From positions 248,001-312,000 of the forward strand of contig VWZS01008816.1 of assembly GCA_013397075.1 (NCBI GenBank): a stretch of 64,000 nucleotides of DNA, in the 5' to 3' direction. Source of the DNA: Rhabdornis inornatus. Taxonomy: Eukaryota > Chordata > Aves > Passeriformes > Rhabdornithidae. The position numbers and the translations under genes were made by a program. Shown in pieces: positions 45,286 to 57,180 of this stretch. The notes below the pieces were generated by a model. The model did no database searches. It saw nothing but the letters and a program-made list of their open reading frames with translations, and was not told where the DNA came from. The first letter of the stretch is position 1; each line of letters begins with the position of its first letter.

Positions 45286-47411
45286 GTAAGTACTCACAGT
45301 ATGTTATGAAGTGGCATAAAAGCTAAGTTGTAAGTTCCAGGGAAAGGAAGAGGGCTAAAATACTCTGATACTTAAAGGTGGAAGGAGGGAAACCAACAAA
45401 AAATAGACAGTAAGCTATGGTGTTATTTCAAGTTTTAAGCTCTGACTTTGATTTATTGCCTTTTCTGGAATAACTTAGAGTAGCATAAATGATGAACCAA
45501 TTTAATTGCAAGAGCATCATAGTGACTTGGTACAATAGTCTCAGGAAAAAAAATTAGAACAGTTATAGGAAAAAACCAGGACCAGATCACAGGCATGCCC
45601 ATGGATCTTGAGCTTATTTAGAGGATGATGACCTGTAGCAAGAGAAACACAAATCCACCTCTTCCAATCAGCTTCTTCAAGGAGGTTTCTTTTTAATGAG
45701 ACAGAAGCTTCAAAAGAAGATGGTGTATTGGTGATGTAAATTCTTTCTCCTCCCTTGCTGAAGCATTTTCTCAAAACTACAATTGGGGCATCATCTGCCT
45801 TGCTACCATCCTTACTTATTCAGAACATTTCTTTATGGGATGATCCATATAAACAAACTTAGGTTCCGACTACAAGTTTTATGCATAATGTTTCTAATGA
45901 TGAGACGTGTGACAGGGTGGGAAAGTTACAGGACTTTCTCTTTTTCCTTCACAATTAGATGGCAACTACACAGCATAAATGAACATGACCTCATAGCAGT
46001 GATTTCTCTCCCTTCTACAGATAAGCATGTACAGTTGTCTCTCACTGCATTATAATGATACGAAAATTAACCAAAATTGGTACAGAACTTTTTTTTCAGT
46101 TTGAGTCATCATCTTGGTGATATTTTTCTTAAACACAGACTGAAATTAGCCTCTCGAAGATCTTAGTGTAACCATGCATCTGTTCTTAAACTTTTCACAT
46201 CTCTTGCTACTTTCATTACTAGATTTCAATTTTTTTCCCTGTTAATCAACTGAAGTTATTCAGTTAATTTCTGTCCATATATTTCAGAATATATCATTGC
46301 ATAAAATATGAGTTATATATAGAAAATTGATCTTAAAACATTTTTGAAGTACACAAAGTGTTTTTAAATTGAAACATTGATCTGTGGCTATTTTTTGTAG
46401 CTTACAAATGCTGAGGCACATGTTTCTTATTGTTTCTTTGGCGTTTATTGCTGCTGAGAATAAAAGGCTTTACATTAAGCCTGAATCATCTGATGCAGAA
46501 GCGAGCCTCAATATGACTGCTTCTACAACTCAAGTAAAATGCTATTGCCAGTAGCAGCCTATATTATTTGCCTATGTGGCTCGGGGAAGAAGTAACATTT
46601 GTCTGCCAAAGTAAAGAATCTATGTTTTGTTGAGTTCCTCAGCCTTAGTATTTCAACAGCTACATTCTCAAGTGGTTAGGCATCATTTGTGCTTGTGTGT
46701 ATGAAATGAGAAATTAAAAGTTCACTAGAGCACAGGTGAGACTGGGAGTAATCAGGTCTTCAGCCTGGTGATTAAGGTGCTCACATGGGAGGAAAGGAGG
46801 AGAGGCTGGTGTCAGACCCAGCTCAATTGTCTCTGACTATGCCCAGTACACACCTGGAACTCCTTGACACTGAGAGAAACTGGCAAGATACGTGCTATAC
46901 TCATACTACTGAATGCTCTCAATCTTATTCAAAATCACCTCGGCCTCTTTTATCTCTCCAAATGGTGCCTTGGGTTGTCTTGGGTCAAGCCTTGGTCAAG
47001 ATTGCTCCCTCAATTTATCGAACCAGATTACAGCAACCAGAAATATTTTCTGACACTCCAATTTATTGTTATTAATTAAGACGTAGTATTTAAATATTTA
47101 ACCTAATGATTGTTTCAGGTAAAATTAATAAAATATTCATTTAATTAAATCACATCCATACAACTGCTACAGATTCTATTATAAAGGGGAAGCAGGCAAG
47201 TACATGCTTAAATAAAAATACCACTAAGAAAAGAAAGAAAATTATGATTACATTAAGGTTTCAATTAAGATTACATTAGATTCAAAATATTTCATCACCT
47301 AAAGTGCTGTAACTGGTAATCAAAAAAAGTTATGACATTAAAAGAAGTTATTACAATGTAGCCTCAACTTGAGAAGTTTAAAGAGAAGCCTTACTTCTTT
47401 CAGTTTATGAA
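45286..47411. other. Putative intron sequence (first part)
   Basis: If the exons at 45.1 and 51.7 kb are real, this lies in their intron. No other exon or repeat was recognised. Overlapping + ORFs at 46785-47079 occur in two frames and lack splice support. Confidence 0.4.
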
Positions 47412-48177
47412 TATCATGAGGTTTAACAAGATTAAGTGCAAGGTGTGGCAGCTGGGTCGTGGCAACTCCTGGTATCAATACAGGCCAAGGGATGAAGGGA
47501 TTGGGAGCAGTTGTGCTTAGAAGGACTTTGGGGTGCTGGTGGATGAGAAACTGGACACAACCCAGCCAAGTGCACTTCCAGCCTGGAAAGCCAAAAGTGT
47601 CCTGGGCTGCAGGACCAGCAGGGCAAGGGACGGGATTCTGCCCCTCTGCTCTCTTCTAGCGAGACACCTCCTGGAACCCTGCAGCCGGCTCTGGGGTCTG
47701 CAGCACAGGAAGGACATGCACCTGTTGGTATAAGCCCAGAGGAGGGACATCAAGTTGAATAGAGGGATAGAGCATTTCTCTTACAAGGAAAGGTTGAGAG
47801 AATGGGGATTGTTCAGTCTGGAAAAGGGAAGTCTGTGAGGTGACTGTGGTGTGGCCTCCCAGTACCTGAAGGGAACCTACAAGACAGATGGAGAAGGACT
47901 TTTTACAAGAGCATGTAGTGACAGGACAAGAGTGAATGGCTTCAATTTATAGGTAAATTTAGATTATATGTTAGGAAGATATTCTTTAACATGGCGGTTG
48001 TGATGTAATACAGAGAAGTTGTGGATGCCTCATCTGTGAAGTGTTCAATGCCAGGTCGGATGGAGGTTAGTGCAGCTTGGTCTAGTGGAAGGTGTCCCTG
48101 ACCATGGCAGATGGGTTGAATCTAAATGATAGTTATGGTCCCTTCCAACCCAAATCATTATGTGATTCTATGATTTT
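47412..48177 (+). mobile_element. CR1 LINE, + strand, ORF2 C-terminus and full 3' end
   Basis: The best-preserved CR1 3' end here, about 765 bp. It starts 'catgaggtttaacaagatta' and then encodes the post-RT region: 47533-47733 gives VDEKLDTTQPSALPAWKAK and LWGLQHRKDMHLL. It continues with 'gaaaggttgagagaatgggg', 'acctgaagggaacctacaag', 'gcttggtctagtggaaggtg', and ends 'ccttccaacccaaatcatta' then 'gtgattctatgatttta'. The frame has stops. It is 5'-truncated as usual and would lie in the intron of the candidate gene. Confidence 0.9.
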
Positions 48178-51100
48178 ATATCCCAGACAGCATTGTAACT
48201 AATGCAGCCTACTGACTTAAGTAATCACAAGCAAAATTTTCTACAGATTGCCAGCATCACTTTTTTTCCTGAGTTTCACCATTCTAGTTTGTCAAGGCAG
48301 CAATAGTATCTCCTTTATTTTAGAAGAAACCAAGATGCCCTATGTCACCTTAGAGTACTTTTTTTGCTTATTTTCCTTCCATTCACCCAGGTATACAGAT
48401 TATTATCTCACCCTGAACCCAAGGGTGACTGTTAATTTTATGTGATAGAAATAGTTCTAAAAACACTATGCTTAACCATAAAGAGCTACTGACATTGCAG
48501 TGATTGACACATCTTGCAATACGGGATAGCCCACATCTATACCCTAACATATCCTTCACAAAAAGAGAAAAATCAGTGTAACTGGAGATTCAATCAGAAA
48601 ACAAGTTAGTTTTCAGGATCTTTAACTCCAAAATTATTATTTACTAGGTGTTGAAGGCTTAAAAATGCCTTCAACAAGGTGATTTCTTCCATCAGTGTTT
48701 GGATGGACAAAACACCTGATTTAAGCATTTAATTTGCTGTCCCAACATGACGTTAGAGAAGAAAGAGTAGCTGCAGCTGGCTTTATGACAAGCAAAAAAA
48801 AAGGAGAAAAGAAAATCCAGCAACTTTCACCACTGCTGTTTTACAGGGATTATTTCTGGTTATTTCTGGTTCAGTAGTAATAATCTTCTATAAATTTGTG
48901 ACAAATTAGATTAGTTGAAATATTAAATTAGAAACAAGTCGTCCTCTTAACATATTACCTAAATTTGTCAGAATCATCACATTGTAATACCACTGTTAAA
49001 TATCTCTCTGCTCAGAGTTCCATGATGATACTTTCTTTCTTGTATATGTCAGTTGCCTACCTTCTATACCATATAGTAAATATATCCCATATGCTTATAC
49101 TAAATTCTACAAATGTTTGCTTTTTTGGTTGATTTTTTTTTTAGGGTTTTTTTTTTCTCTTTTGATTGCTTGTTTTTGTGTTTTTGTTTTGCTTTTTTCT
49201 TTCCAGTTTTTGGCACTTTTTTTATTATCATGTTATGTAGTGCAAAGACATAAAACTCAAAAAACCTAATTTATTACATTTAATTAGTTTCTTTTATAGC
49301 CTAAAAGTCCACAGTCAAAGAAGAAAATCCATCTGGAAACAATTTTTTAACATAACATTAAAAGTCTGAAAGTAATTACATTTTTATAATTTTTTATAAG
49401 ACATTCTAGAATCTGATTTTTACTTTTACTGTTCTACATGGAACATATATCAGACAGCCAGGATAACTGACCTTTCCTTTTCTTTTCCTTTTAAAGTGCC
49501 CTCAAATTTCTAGCAAATTTTTTATACGATCACTGAATCTAACATTTTTGTAGTCCCTGTGGGGATGTTCACCTTATAATTTTGTAATCTTGACCAATCT
49601 CAGATGCATCAATATTTTATATTTTCTTCCCAAAAGACAGGATACCATTCTATTTTATCTTTCCAATACTCCAATCTGTTTTAAAAATATGGAATTACTT
49701 ATGATGATTGCTAAATAATCTTCTTAATCATTAAGGAACATTTCACGGCAGCAGGTTTCTTTCATGCTTCAAGATTATCAGATGTGCCCTTTCTAGCTTT
49801 TCCTTCTGTAAAAGACAGGCTTTGTGTGACTGATTTGCTGTTTCTTTTTTCTGAATTCCATATTTAGAGAACAAAAAGCAAAAACATGAAAGGATTATGT
49901 AGTCAGTACTGCAAAGACCATTTTACTTCTTTAACTATATTTACCATTTTACAAATCATCCCTGTATTTGCATAGCTTTTTTTTTTTCTTTTTTTTTTCC
50001 TCCTAGAATCAAGCTTTGCTTTTTTTCACAGTTTTATTTTAACTTAGCATACTGCTACAGGTTTCAAGAGCATTGCCTTTTGAGTTCAGGGCCTTTAGTG
50101 GCAGCAGTTTTTATGGTAAAAACTGACTTAGTAATTTCACAACTTACACTTACTTTTAAGTGAAAAACATAAACAGCAAATTGCTTTATTTGTATTGAAA
50201 ATTGATAGTTTTATGATACACAGAAAACTTTCTCCTTGTTCAGATCATCCTGAGAAATATGACTTTTTTTGTTAAACACTGTTACTTTCAATGAATTTAT
50301 GCCTGAAACTTATCCATATAACCCAATAATAGATTATTTAAAATAAAAAATTAAAAATCCCTTTTTGCCAGAAATATTTCAACGTTGTTATCTTTGCCCA
50401 CTTGAAATTTCTCCTTCATTTTCAGTAGGACAAAAAAGTGCTTACACACAAGTATACACATGCTTCTTGGAGGCTTTATATACAGGTTCATTTTGGTGTT
50501 ATGAAAAGGGATGCTCTGTATAATGTACAGTAAAGATAAGGTTCTAATCACTGTTTTTAATAATAAGTATATTTAATGGTGAGATAATCTACATATATGT
50601 GCAGTAAATCAAAATTTCACCCACTACCTAAAATATACACAAAGGAGCAATCAAATAAAGGGTTTTTGTAACTGTGCTTTCATATCCTTCAGAATGGAGA
50701 ACATATGAAAAATTTTAAGTTACATGAAAGGAATGTTTAAATTTCTTTGTTTTCTAAAGATAATATATTGTTCTTTGTGTTCAATTATACCCACAGGTAT
50801 AAAAACTTTCTGTTTTTAAAACTAGAAAAAAACTAATAGCCCATAAATAATCACTCAAATCTTACAGAATTCTATAATCTCCATTTAATGAGTTTAATCT
50901 TTTAAAACATCTTTGTCTAGACCTGGCTATCACCCTGTGATTTGATCACAGATGTATCACCTTCATCAAACTAGTGTGTGTGTGATCAAACTAGTAGTTC
51001 TATGAAGAGGTAGTTCACATTAAGTAGATCAAAAAACTTGAAAAAAGTTATTATACAAATGTGACATTATGAAATATAAAGTGGAAAAAAGTAAGGCAGT

Positions 51101-51652
51101 GAGGAAATTAGTAAAAGTAAGCTTGTAAACTATTTGGAAATCTTTATAAAAAAGGAAAAAGAAGTGGCACAAGGAAGTATATTAAGGCTAAACTTTGGTG
51201 GGATCATATTTTTGTTTCAATCCTGTTTCCTTCTTTTGTTTGATCATTTAACTGAGTACAAAGTATTACAGCTTTCAGCTTGGTTTGGTCCCTTTAACTA
51301 TGGCAACATATGCTAGCCCAAGATTTAAAGAACCTCTTACAAGTGCAACTGTTTCCTGCCAAGTGGGTCAGAATTCCAAAATAGGAGAGGTTCAGAATAT
51401 ACTGTTTAAATTAAAGGAACATACTCTTCTTCATCAGTCCTGCTAATTTCTTGACCTGAATATTTTTATAACCATACATATTTTATAGAATCCATTAGTT
51501 AGGCCTGGGCTGTATCATTGTACAGAAATAATATACAATTTTTAATGAAGCAATGACATATTTTTCATTTCATTCTTATTTTTCATTTTTTTCAAATATT
51601 TATTTAAAATACATTGCAAGACACAATACTCACCTTTCCCCCTTCCTTTTAG
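48178..51652. other. Putative intron sequence (second part), AT-rich
   Basis: No gene or recognised repeat. T-rich low-complexity tracts lie at about 49131-49200 and 49978-50000. It contains the hairpin at 48649-48676. The pyrimidine-rich stretch at about 51631-51650 is the acceptor tract of the next candidate exon. Confidence 0.45.
48649..48676. repeat. Perfect 10-bp inverted repeat with 8-nt loop
   Basis: TGTTGAAGGC (48649-48658) and GCCTTCAACA (48667-48676) are exact reverse complements around the loop TTAAAAAT. Unique sequence; could be chance or a small hairpin. Confidence 0.7.
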
Positions 51653-51792
51653 ACTATGAGAAGATTTACAGGGAGACAAAAAGACAAAAAAATGACAGGA
51701 GAAAGCATTCTTATTCCTATGACAGAGTAATGAAAGCACTTCATTTTCAAAAGTACAGAGAGGAAATGTATGTGCAATTTATGAGAATGTGA
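51653..51792 (+). CDS. Candidate terminal coding exon of the same unidentified gene
   Basis: It is preceded by a strong acceptor, 'cacctttcccccttcctttt' then 'ag'. The first two bases AC complete the split codon from 45285 (G|AC, Asp). The frame then runs 45 codons to a TGA at 51790-51792. The tail is very basic and aromatic, with YEKIYRETKRQKNDRRKH and later ALHFQKYREEMYVQ, and ends FMRM. A canonical AATAAA follows at 51897-51902, so the 3' UTR would be short. Strong acceptor, phase match, stop and poly(A) signal together make a real gene end plausible. No protein family was recognised, so no function is assigned. Confidence 0.42.
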
Positions 51793-51896
51793 ATAGAACT
51801 TGTATGTGAAGCTTAACATGTTTTTGCCTCACTTTAAATATAAAGCAATATAGACTATACTTTTTAAGCCAGAGGTTTGACAGAAAACTGGCAAGT

Positions 51897-51902
51897 AATA
51901 AA
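51897..51902 (+). promoter_or_regulatory. Candidate polyadenylation signal AATAAA
   Basis: Canonical hexamer about 105 bp after the TGA of the candidate terminal exon. Such hexamers are frequent in AT-rich DNA, so it is supportive only. Confidence 0.4.
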
Positions 51903-51920
51903 AATCAATGCAAGTGCTTG

Positions 51921-52562
51921 GGCTCCATGAAAATTAGTCAGTTAAAGCCAAATCTTAGAAGGCAACAAACGCCTTTTCAGAGCAATGATCATTAATATGA
52001 CATATAAACACGCACACATTCACAGACTTCTTCACTCCTGTGCTTACTGGGTTTGAGTATTTTGCAGGAGTCCCTCAGCACCCTGCTAAAGTGCAGCCTT
52101 GGTAGCAGTGCTGCAGCTGTCAAATGCAAGAGTTAGATGACGTCTCCTATTCTGTGCTAAATGTCATGAGAGCATGTGCAGATATTTACAGTCGTAGACG
52201 CCTTTCTTAAAACTATTGGGGAAAAAATGGTTAAAAAAAAAGGCAGAAAATTAATTCAATATAACTGTAAAAATTGTATCTATCCCCTTAAAAATCATAT
52301 TAGAACAGATTTACTTTTCCCTTCCCTAAAAAAAAAGTGTTACAGGCCAGTATTCATTAAATGCACAAATGAATTCTAAAACTAGAATTTGTTCTCAAAG
52401 AAAAGCACAAGACGTTTTTTATCCAACAGCATGAGGCAAATGGAGCTCTGGTAGATTGATGGAGTCTCAGCAAAGGAGTACATGTGTGCAGTTCTCTCAT
52501 TTGTCTCACTTGATACTGTGCTGTTGAGCTATAATCAAGTTTTTCATCCAATTTGAGTCAAC
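51921..52562. other. AT-rich unique sequence
   Basis: No recognised feature. Confidence 0.4.
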
Positions 52563-52690
52563 CAGGATCATAGAATCACAGAATGCTCTGGATTGGAAAG
52601 GGCCTCAAAGATAATTTAGTTCCAACCCCCCTGCCATGGGCAGGGACACCTTCCACTAAACCAAGTTGCTCAGGTTTCCGTCCAACTGGA
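52563..52690 (-). mobile_element. CR1 LINE extreme 3' end, minus strand
   Basis: 'atcatagaatcacagaatgc', 'ggattggaaagggcctcaaa', 'cccctgccatgggcagggac', and 'accttccactaaaccaagtt'. This is the reverse complement of the last about 125 bp of CR1. It is a very short 5'-truncated insertion with little divergence. Confidence 0.9.
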
Positions 52691-55600
52691 TATAGGAGGA
52701 AAAGAGATCATCAAGGTAGTAATCTGTGAGCAGATTGGGAAACACTTGAAAAGGTGATAACTTGGGATACAGAAATGGATACATCATGATCACCAGTCCT
52801 TATGGGGTCCAAAAGCTCACGGCAATATACAAGCGAAATGAAGTTAAGGACATCTGAGGAATGAGACCAGGAGAAAAGAGTAAGAACAATGGTACCCTGA
52901 GTATTTAGGAAAACAGGGATAAAACCAATTCAGATTCCTAGTGATTGTGCAAAAATGTAGGAAGAGATTCGAGATGTTAGACTAGAAAATACTCTTATAA
53001 AATGATGAATATCTTGAAGAAGGTTTTCAGTGCTGATGAAATAAATCAATAGAAAGGCTTCAAGTCATCTGCAGAAATATTGACTAGAACATCAAGCCAG
53101 AAATAAGTGTTAGAATGTGTCATAAAGGCAGTTTTCAGATGGAGTGGGGGAAATGGAAAATGAAGCAGGTATGATCTGAGTACAAACAAAAAAAAAATTA
53201 GAAAGCTTTTTATTTAATCCATCCTTTAGAAATGGAAGGAGTGTGCATTGTTGGTTGTGGAGCAAAGAGGGTCAGTAGTCATATGTGAGACAGAAGAAAT
53301 ATCTTGAAATTACTGACTGCAGATGCCTCTCTGTTTATAAAATTAATTGCCTATACTTATATGCACAGTCATACAGTCTGAAGTTCTAACCACTTTCCTA
53401 CATTTTGAACACTTTATTGCCAATATTACAGATTAATATAATGCAACCACAGTGCACTGCAGAATTTTAAAATCAAGGAGAAATGGTAATATGATATTGT
53501 ATTTTATTTTCAGTCAATTTCACAGTTTTTTCTTTTTAGCTTGAGTCTTCTGTGAAGCTTATTTTAAACTGGAATGACAATGTGGTATACGACTTCTTGA
53601 TCATCCTACAATGGTGATGCTTGCTTTAGTTGAACTTATCAGCCGAGTATATTTTCTCAGCTTTCTCTCAAAGGAGCAAAAATGTCTCTGATCTACAGAT
53701 AATTGACTCAATGAGCTAATGAAATCTTACTAGTGGTTTACTTACACATTAACTTTCAAGTGTGATTTTTTAAACAAAGCTTCAAAATACATATGATACT
53801 AGCCAATATTTTAAAGGCAAAAGTTATGGGAATAGCCATCATCATGAATGACATAATGCTCCCAATGAAGGACTCCTGATCCTGACCACTCAGAGCAGCA
53901 AACTGTACCACTAACATTAGTGTCAAATCACTGACTCCACAACCTAGAGGAGAAAGGGTGATTATAACACTAGGGAAAGTGCTAGAAACTAGGAAGTGAG
54001 TTATAATTTTAATTGTATTATTTCTATTATTATGACTTTTTCAGAACATAAGTACTCTACCTGCATTATTATTAATCTTTTTTTATCCCTGCAATAATAG
54101 AATCTAGACTATTAAGATTTTGCTAACAGTAAATTGTTGTTTAATTTGTATATCTATAAGCTGTGTCTACTTTCTTGCCTCTAAACAGTACTTTGAATGC
54201 AGCCACAATACCTTTGCAATGAAGTTTTTAAATTTCACATGGGAAAAGAAGTCTCTTACATTCTTCATGTTTACTGGAGGACTACACAGTAATATTCTGA
54301 GTGGAATATTGGCATTGTTTGTATTAAAAGGTATAGGAATAAATAAAGTGTGTAAAGCTCTAATTGATCACTTCTCTTATGCATAAGACTTCCTGAAGAA
54401 TTTGAAATGTTGAGATGTGAATTTGTGGCTATTTGCATTTTCCCTGTACCCTTTTTTCCTGACAAAAAGCTGCAGTTCTAGATTACTATATGATATTGGT
54501 GTAGTCATCTGCATTACTATTTCAATGGAGTTTCTGGATATGTTTTATTTTGTGTCTGGTTGTCAAATCACATTTTTTAATACACTTCTAATACAAAAGC
54601 AAACTAGCAAAATTATAAACAAAGTTTGGTTAATTAATATTTCACTCAGCTGTAGTTACACTTGTTTAATCCTAATTTTGAGGTTATTTATCAAGATCAC
54701 ATGCTCAATAGATATTTCTTATCATGTATTTTCAGCATCATGTTTCTTCTTATGGTCAAGAGCCTCTGTAGACAACTGCAAATATTTTTATAAAACACTT
54801 GGTACTACTAGAAATTTCCAGTTTTGATCTTTTAGATTATTAGCATGTTAGTCAATCTGTTTAACACCTTTTTGAAATATGTTCTAGTTTGTAAAGCTAA
54901 ATAAAGCAATATTTTTACGAATCTTCAAAAAAAACATAGAGAAATTATATGAGGTAATATTTGCATTCCAAAATTTCTTGATCTTGCAGATGAATAGCAT
55001 CGCATACCAAAAAAAGAAAATGGGCACAATAGTTTTACAACTTGCCGTGAAAGTTATTTCTTCCAGTGAAAAACAAGGCCAAAAAGGAATGCAGCATTAT
55101 GTTAATATCCGTACACAGAGACACGGGGGGGAGAGGATAAATTGAGGCCAATCACATAGCAATTGTAGCATTTCTGAATGTATGAGCATTGCTTTCAGAA
55201 GAGGAATACCGGATGCTTTTCAAATTCACCAGAATTTAAAAAAAGAAAAATACAATAAGCAATCCATCTTTACCTTGCTTTTATTATATCAGTAGGATAT
55301 GAATTAGCATAAATCTTTAATAAGGAAGCTACCAGAGTAAAACTTATAACTTGTAGTACAGGGACTTGCTAGCCCAGGGAGAGAATGAGCAATGTGTTAT
55401 GTCTGGGAATTGGTATGGGATTAGTTTAAAGTGGCACACTTTCATTTTTCTTCACCATTTAGGAGACAGAGCAGCACATCTTGCATCCGGAACCTGTAGG
55501 TAATAGAATTCACTTCTACATATGCATAAGTCTGCATGTATATGGCTTATTCCAGGATGAAAGTTCCTCTTCCTCTAAGACTGCTCCAAGTGGAGTTTTC

Positions 55601-57057
55601 TTACCGGGCTTGAATCTTCATGGGTATTTAACATAGCAGGTTAACAGATCCTCTTCAGCTGGGCAAATAAAAGATAAAAAATCCTCAGAGAACTGCAAAC
55701 AATATTCAACAACACTTCCTAAGGAAAATATGCATTCTCTGGAGTTCTTTTCGTGCCTGCTCTATTTCAGGTGTCTGTAGGAATTTATAAATATTATGTG
55801 TCTTTGTGCAAAAGAAGAAAAAAGGTCCTTTACAGTGATTAATGGTAGGCACACAAAATGAGAGCAATCAGCTTGCCATTTTACATAACATCCATATCAC
55901 ACAGCCCTATCTCACAAACGCACTGCAGCTGTTCTGTAGGTTAGTTAAGGCTGATTTAGATATGCAGTTAAGCAGTAATCTCTAATTCCTCTCAAGTATC
56001 TTGATTTAATCCCTGATGACATATGGATGTTATTTTTTTCGAAATATATTTTTGCACTCTTTAACAGAAACCATACTTTTCACTTATTTTCTCTTGCATT
56101 GAGATGGTATATTTAGGTGCCACAATCACAGATGCTATAAGCCACATAAATATCTGTGTCTCTGATCACCACTTTCCTCTTTTTTTCTTTTTTTTTTTTT
56201 TTTAGTACAGCAAAGAAATCTGACTTAGAGAGAAGTATTCAGGACTGCCAAGAAACATGAATGTCACCACAAGCAAATGACAAGACTGTTGGGGATGACA
56301 TTCTTTTGATAAATGATCATGAAAGAAGCTCTGTTTTCATCTTGCCTCCCTAACAAGAACGTGCGGAATATCACATAATTTACTGTTCTCATGTTTGCAG
56401 GTGATATTCTGTAAGCGGGCTATGGTAGAAGCTACATCTTTGCATGTGAGTGGTTTTTTTATCATGTTTTGCATACATACATCATTTTTCTTCTGTATAG
56501 TATATACAAGTATTACGAAAATGGAAAAAATGAACTGTATTAGCATGCCATAACCAAACACAAGTTAATTTATTTTAGACTAATGATTTGTTTACTTTTG
56601 CAGTTTATATTCATGAAACTTGATTCTTTTGGAGTGTTTTTATACAGCTATATTGATTTTATATATCTATATATGTCATGTAAATAAGCAGCTACATCTC
56701 TCTGATCTCTACTGCTACTGTAATATCATCATGAAGACAGTAGTTTTGTAAGATATTGAAGTAGAGATAACTAATTTGAATATTTAATGAAATTTGAAGT
56801 ATCAATATTGTCCCCTAAAAAGCAAATATAAAGCGGTGATGTTGATACACTCTTTATATTGTGTTAGATGTTTTTGACTGAGTGTTTATATTCAAGGAAT
56901 ATGCAAGATATTATAAAGATGGCATTTTTTTAGTTGTTAATTTTGTCAGGCAGTAGTAACTCCTGGAGTTGGTATCACATTAATCCCACAGGTGTTTCTT
57001 TCACCCAACCGTGCTATAAAAAGGAATAATATTACAATGAAACATGAGTCATGTTAG
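52691..57057. other. AT-rich unique sequence
   Basis: No gene or recognised repeat. + ORFs at 54120-54386 (88 codons) and 54417-54827 (136 codons) are hydrophobic and AT-driven, with no domain or splice support. A T-run lies at about 56180-56204. Confidence 0.45.
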
Positions 57058-57180
57058 GTTAGGAAGGACATGGACCTGCTGGAGTGAGTCCAGAGGAAAG
57101 CCGGAAAGGTGATCAGAGGGCTGGAGCACCTCTCCTATCAAGAGAAAGCTGGGGTCATTCAGCCAAGAGAAGAGTCAAAG
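57058..57180 (+). mobile_element. CR1 LINE fragment, + strand
   Basis: 'aggaaggacatggacctgct', 'ggagtgagtccagaggaaag', and 'ggctggagcacctctcctat'. This is the sense strand of CR1 ORF2 C-terminal coding sequence, about 120 bp, lost on both sides. Confidence 0.85.

Noticed and set aside
54417..54827. 136-codon + strand ORF, longest in the window
   Set aside because: Hydrophobic, AT-driven composition with no motif, no splice or promoter context and no support from neighbours; expected by chance in AT-rich DNA.
55463..55499. 37-bp AG/GT-bounded stretch that could be an exon
   Set aside because: Isolated, too short, no phase partner identified nearby.
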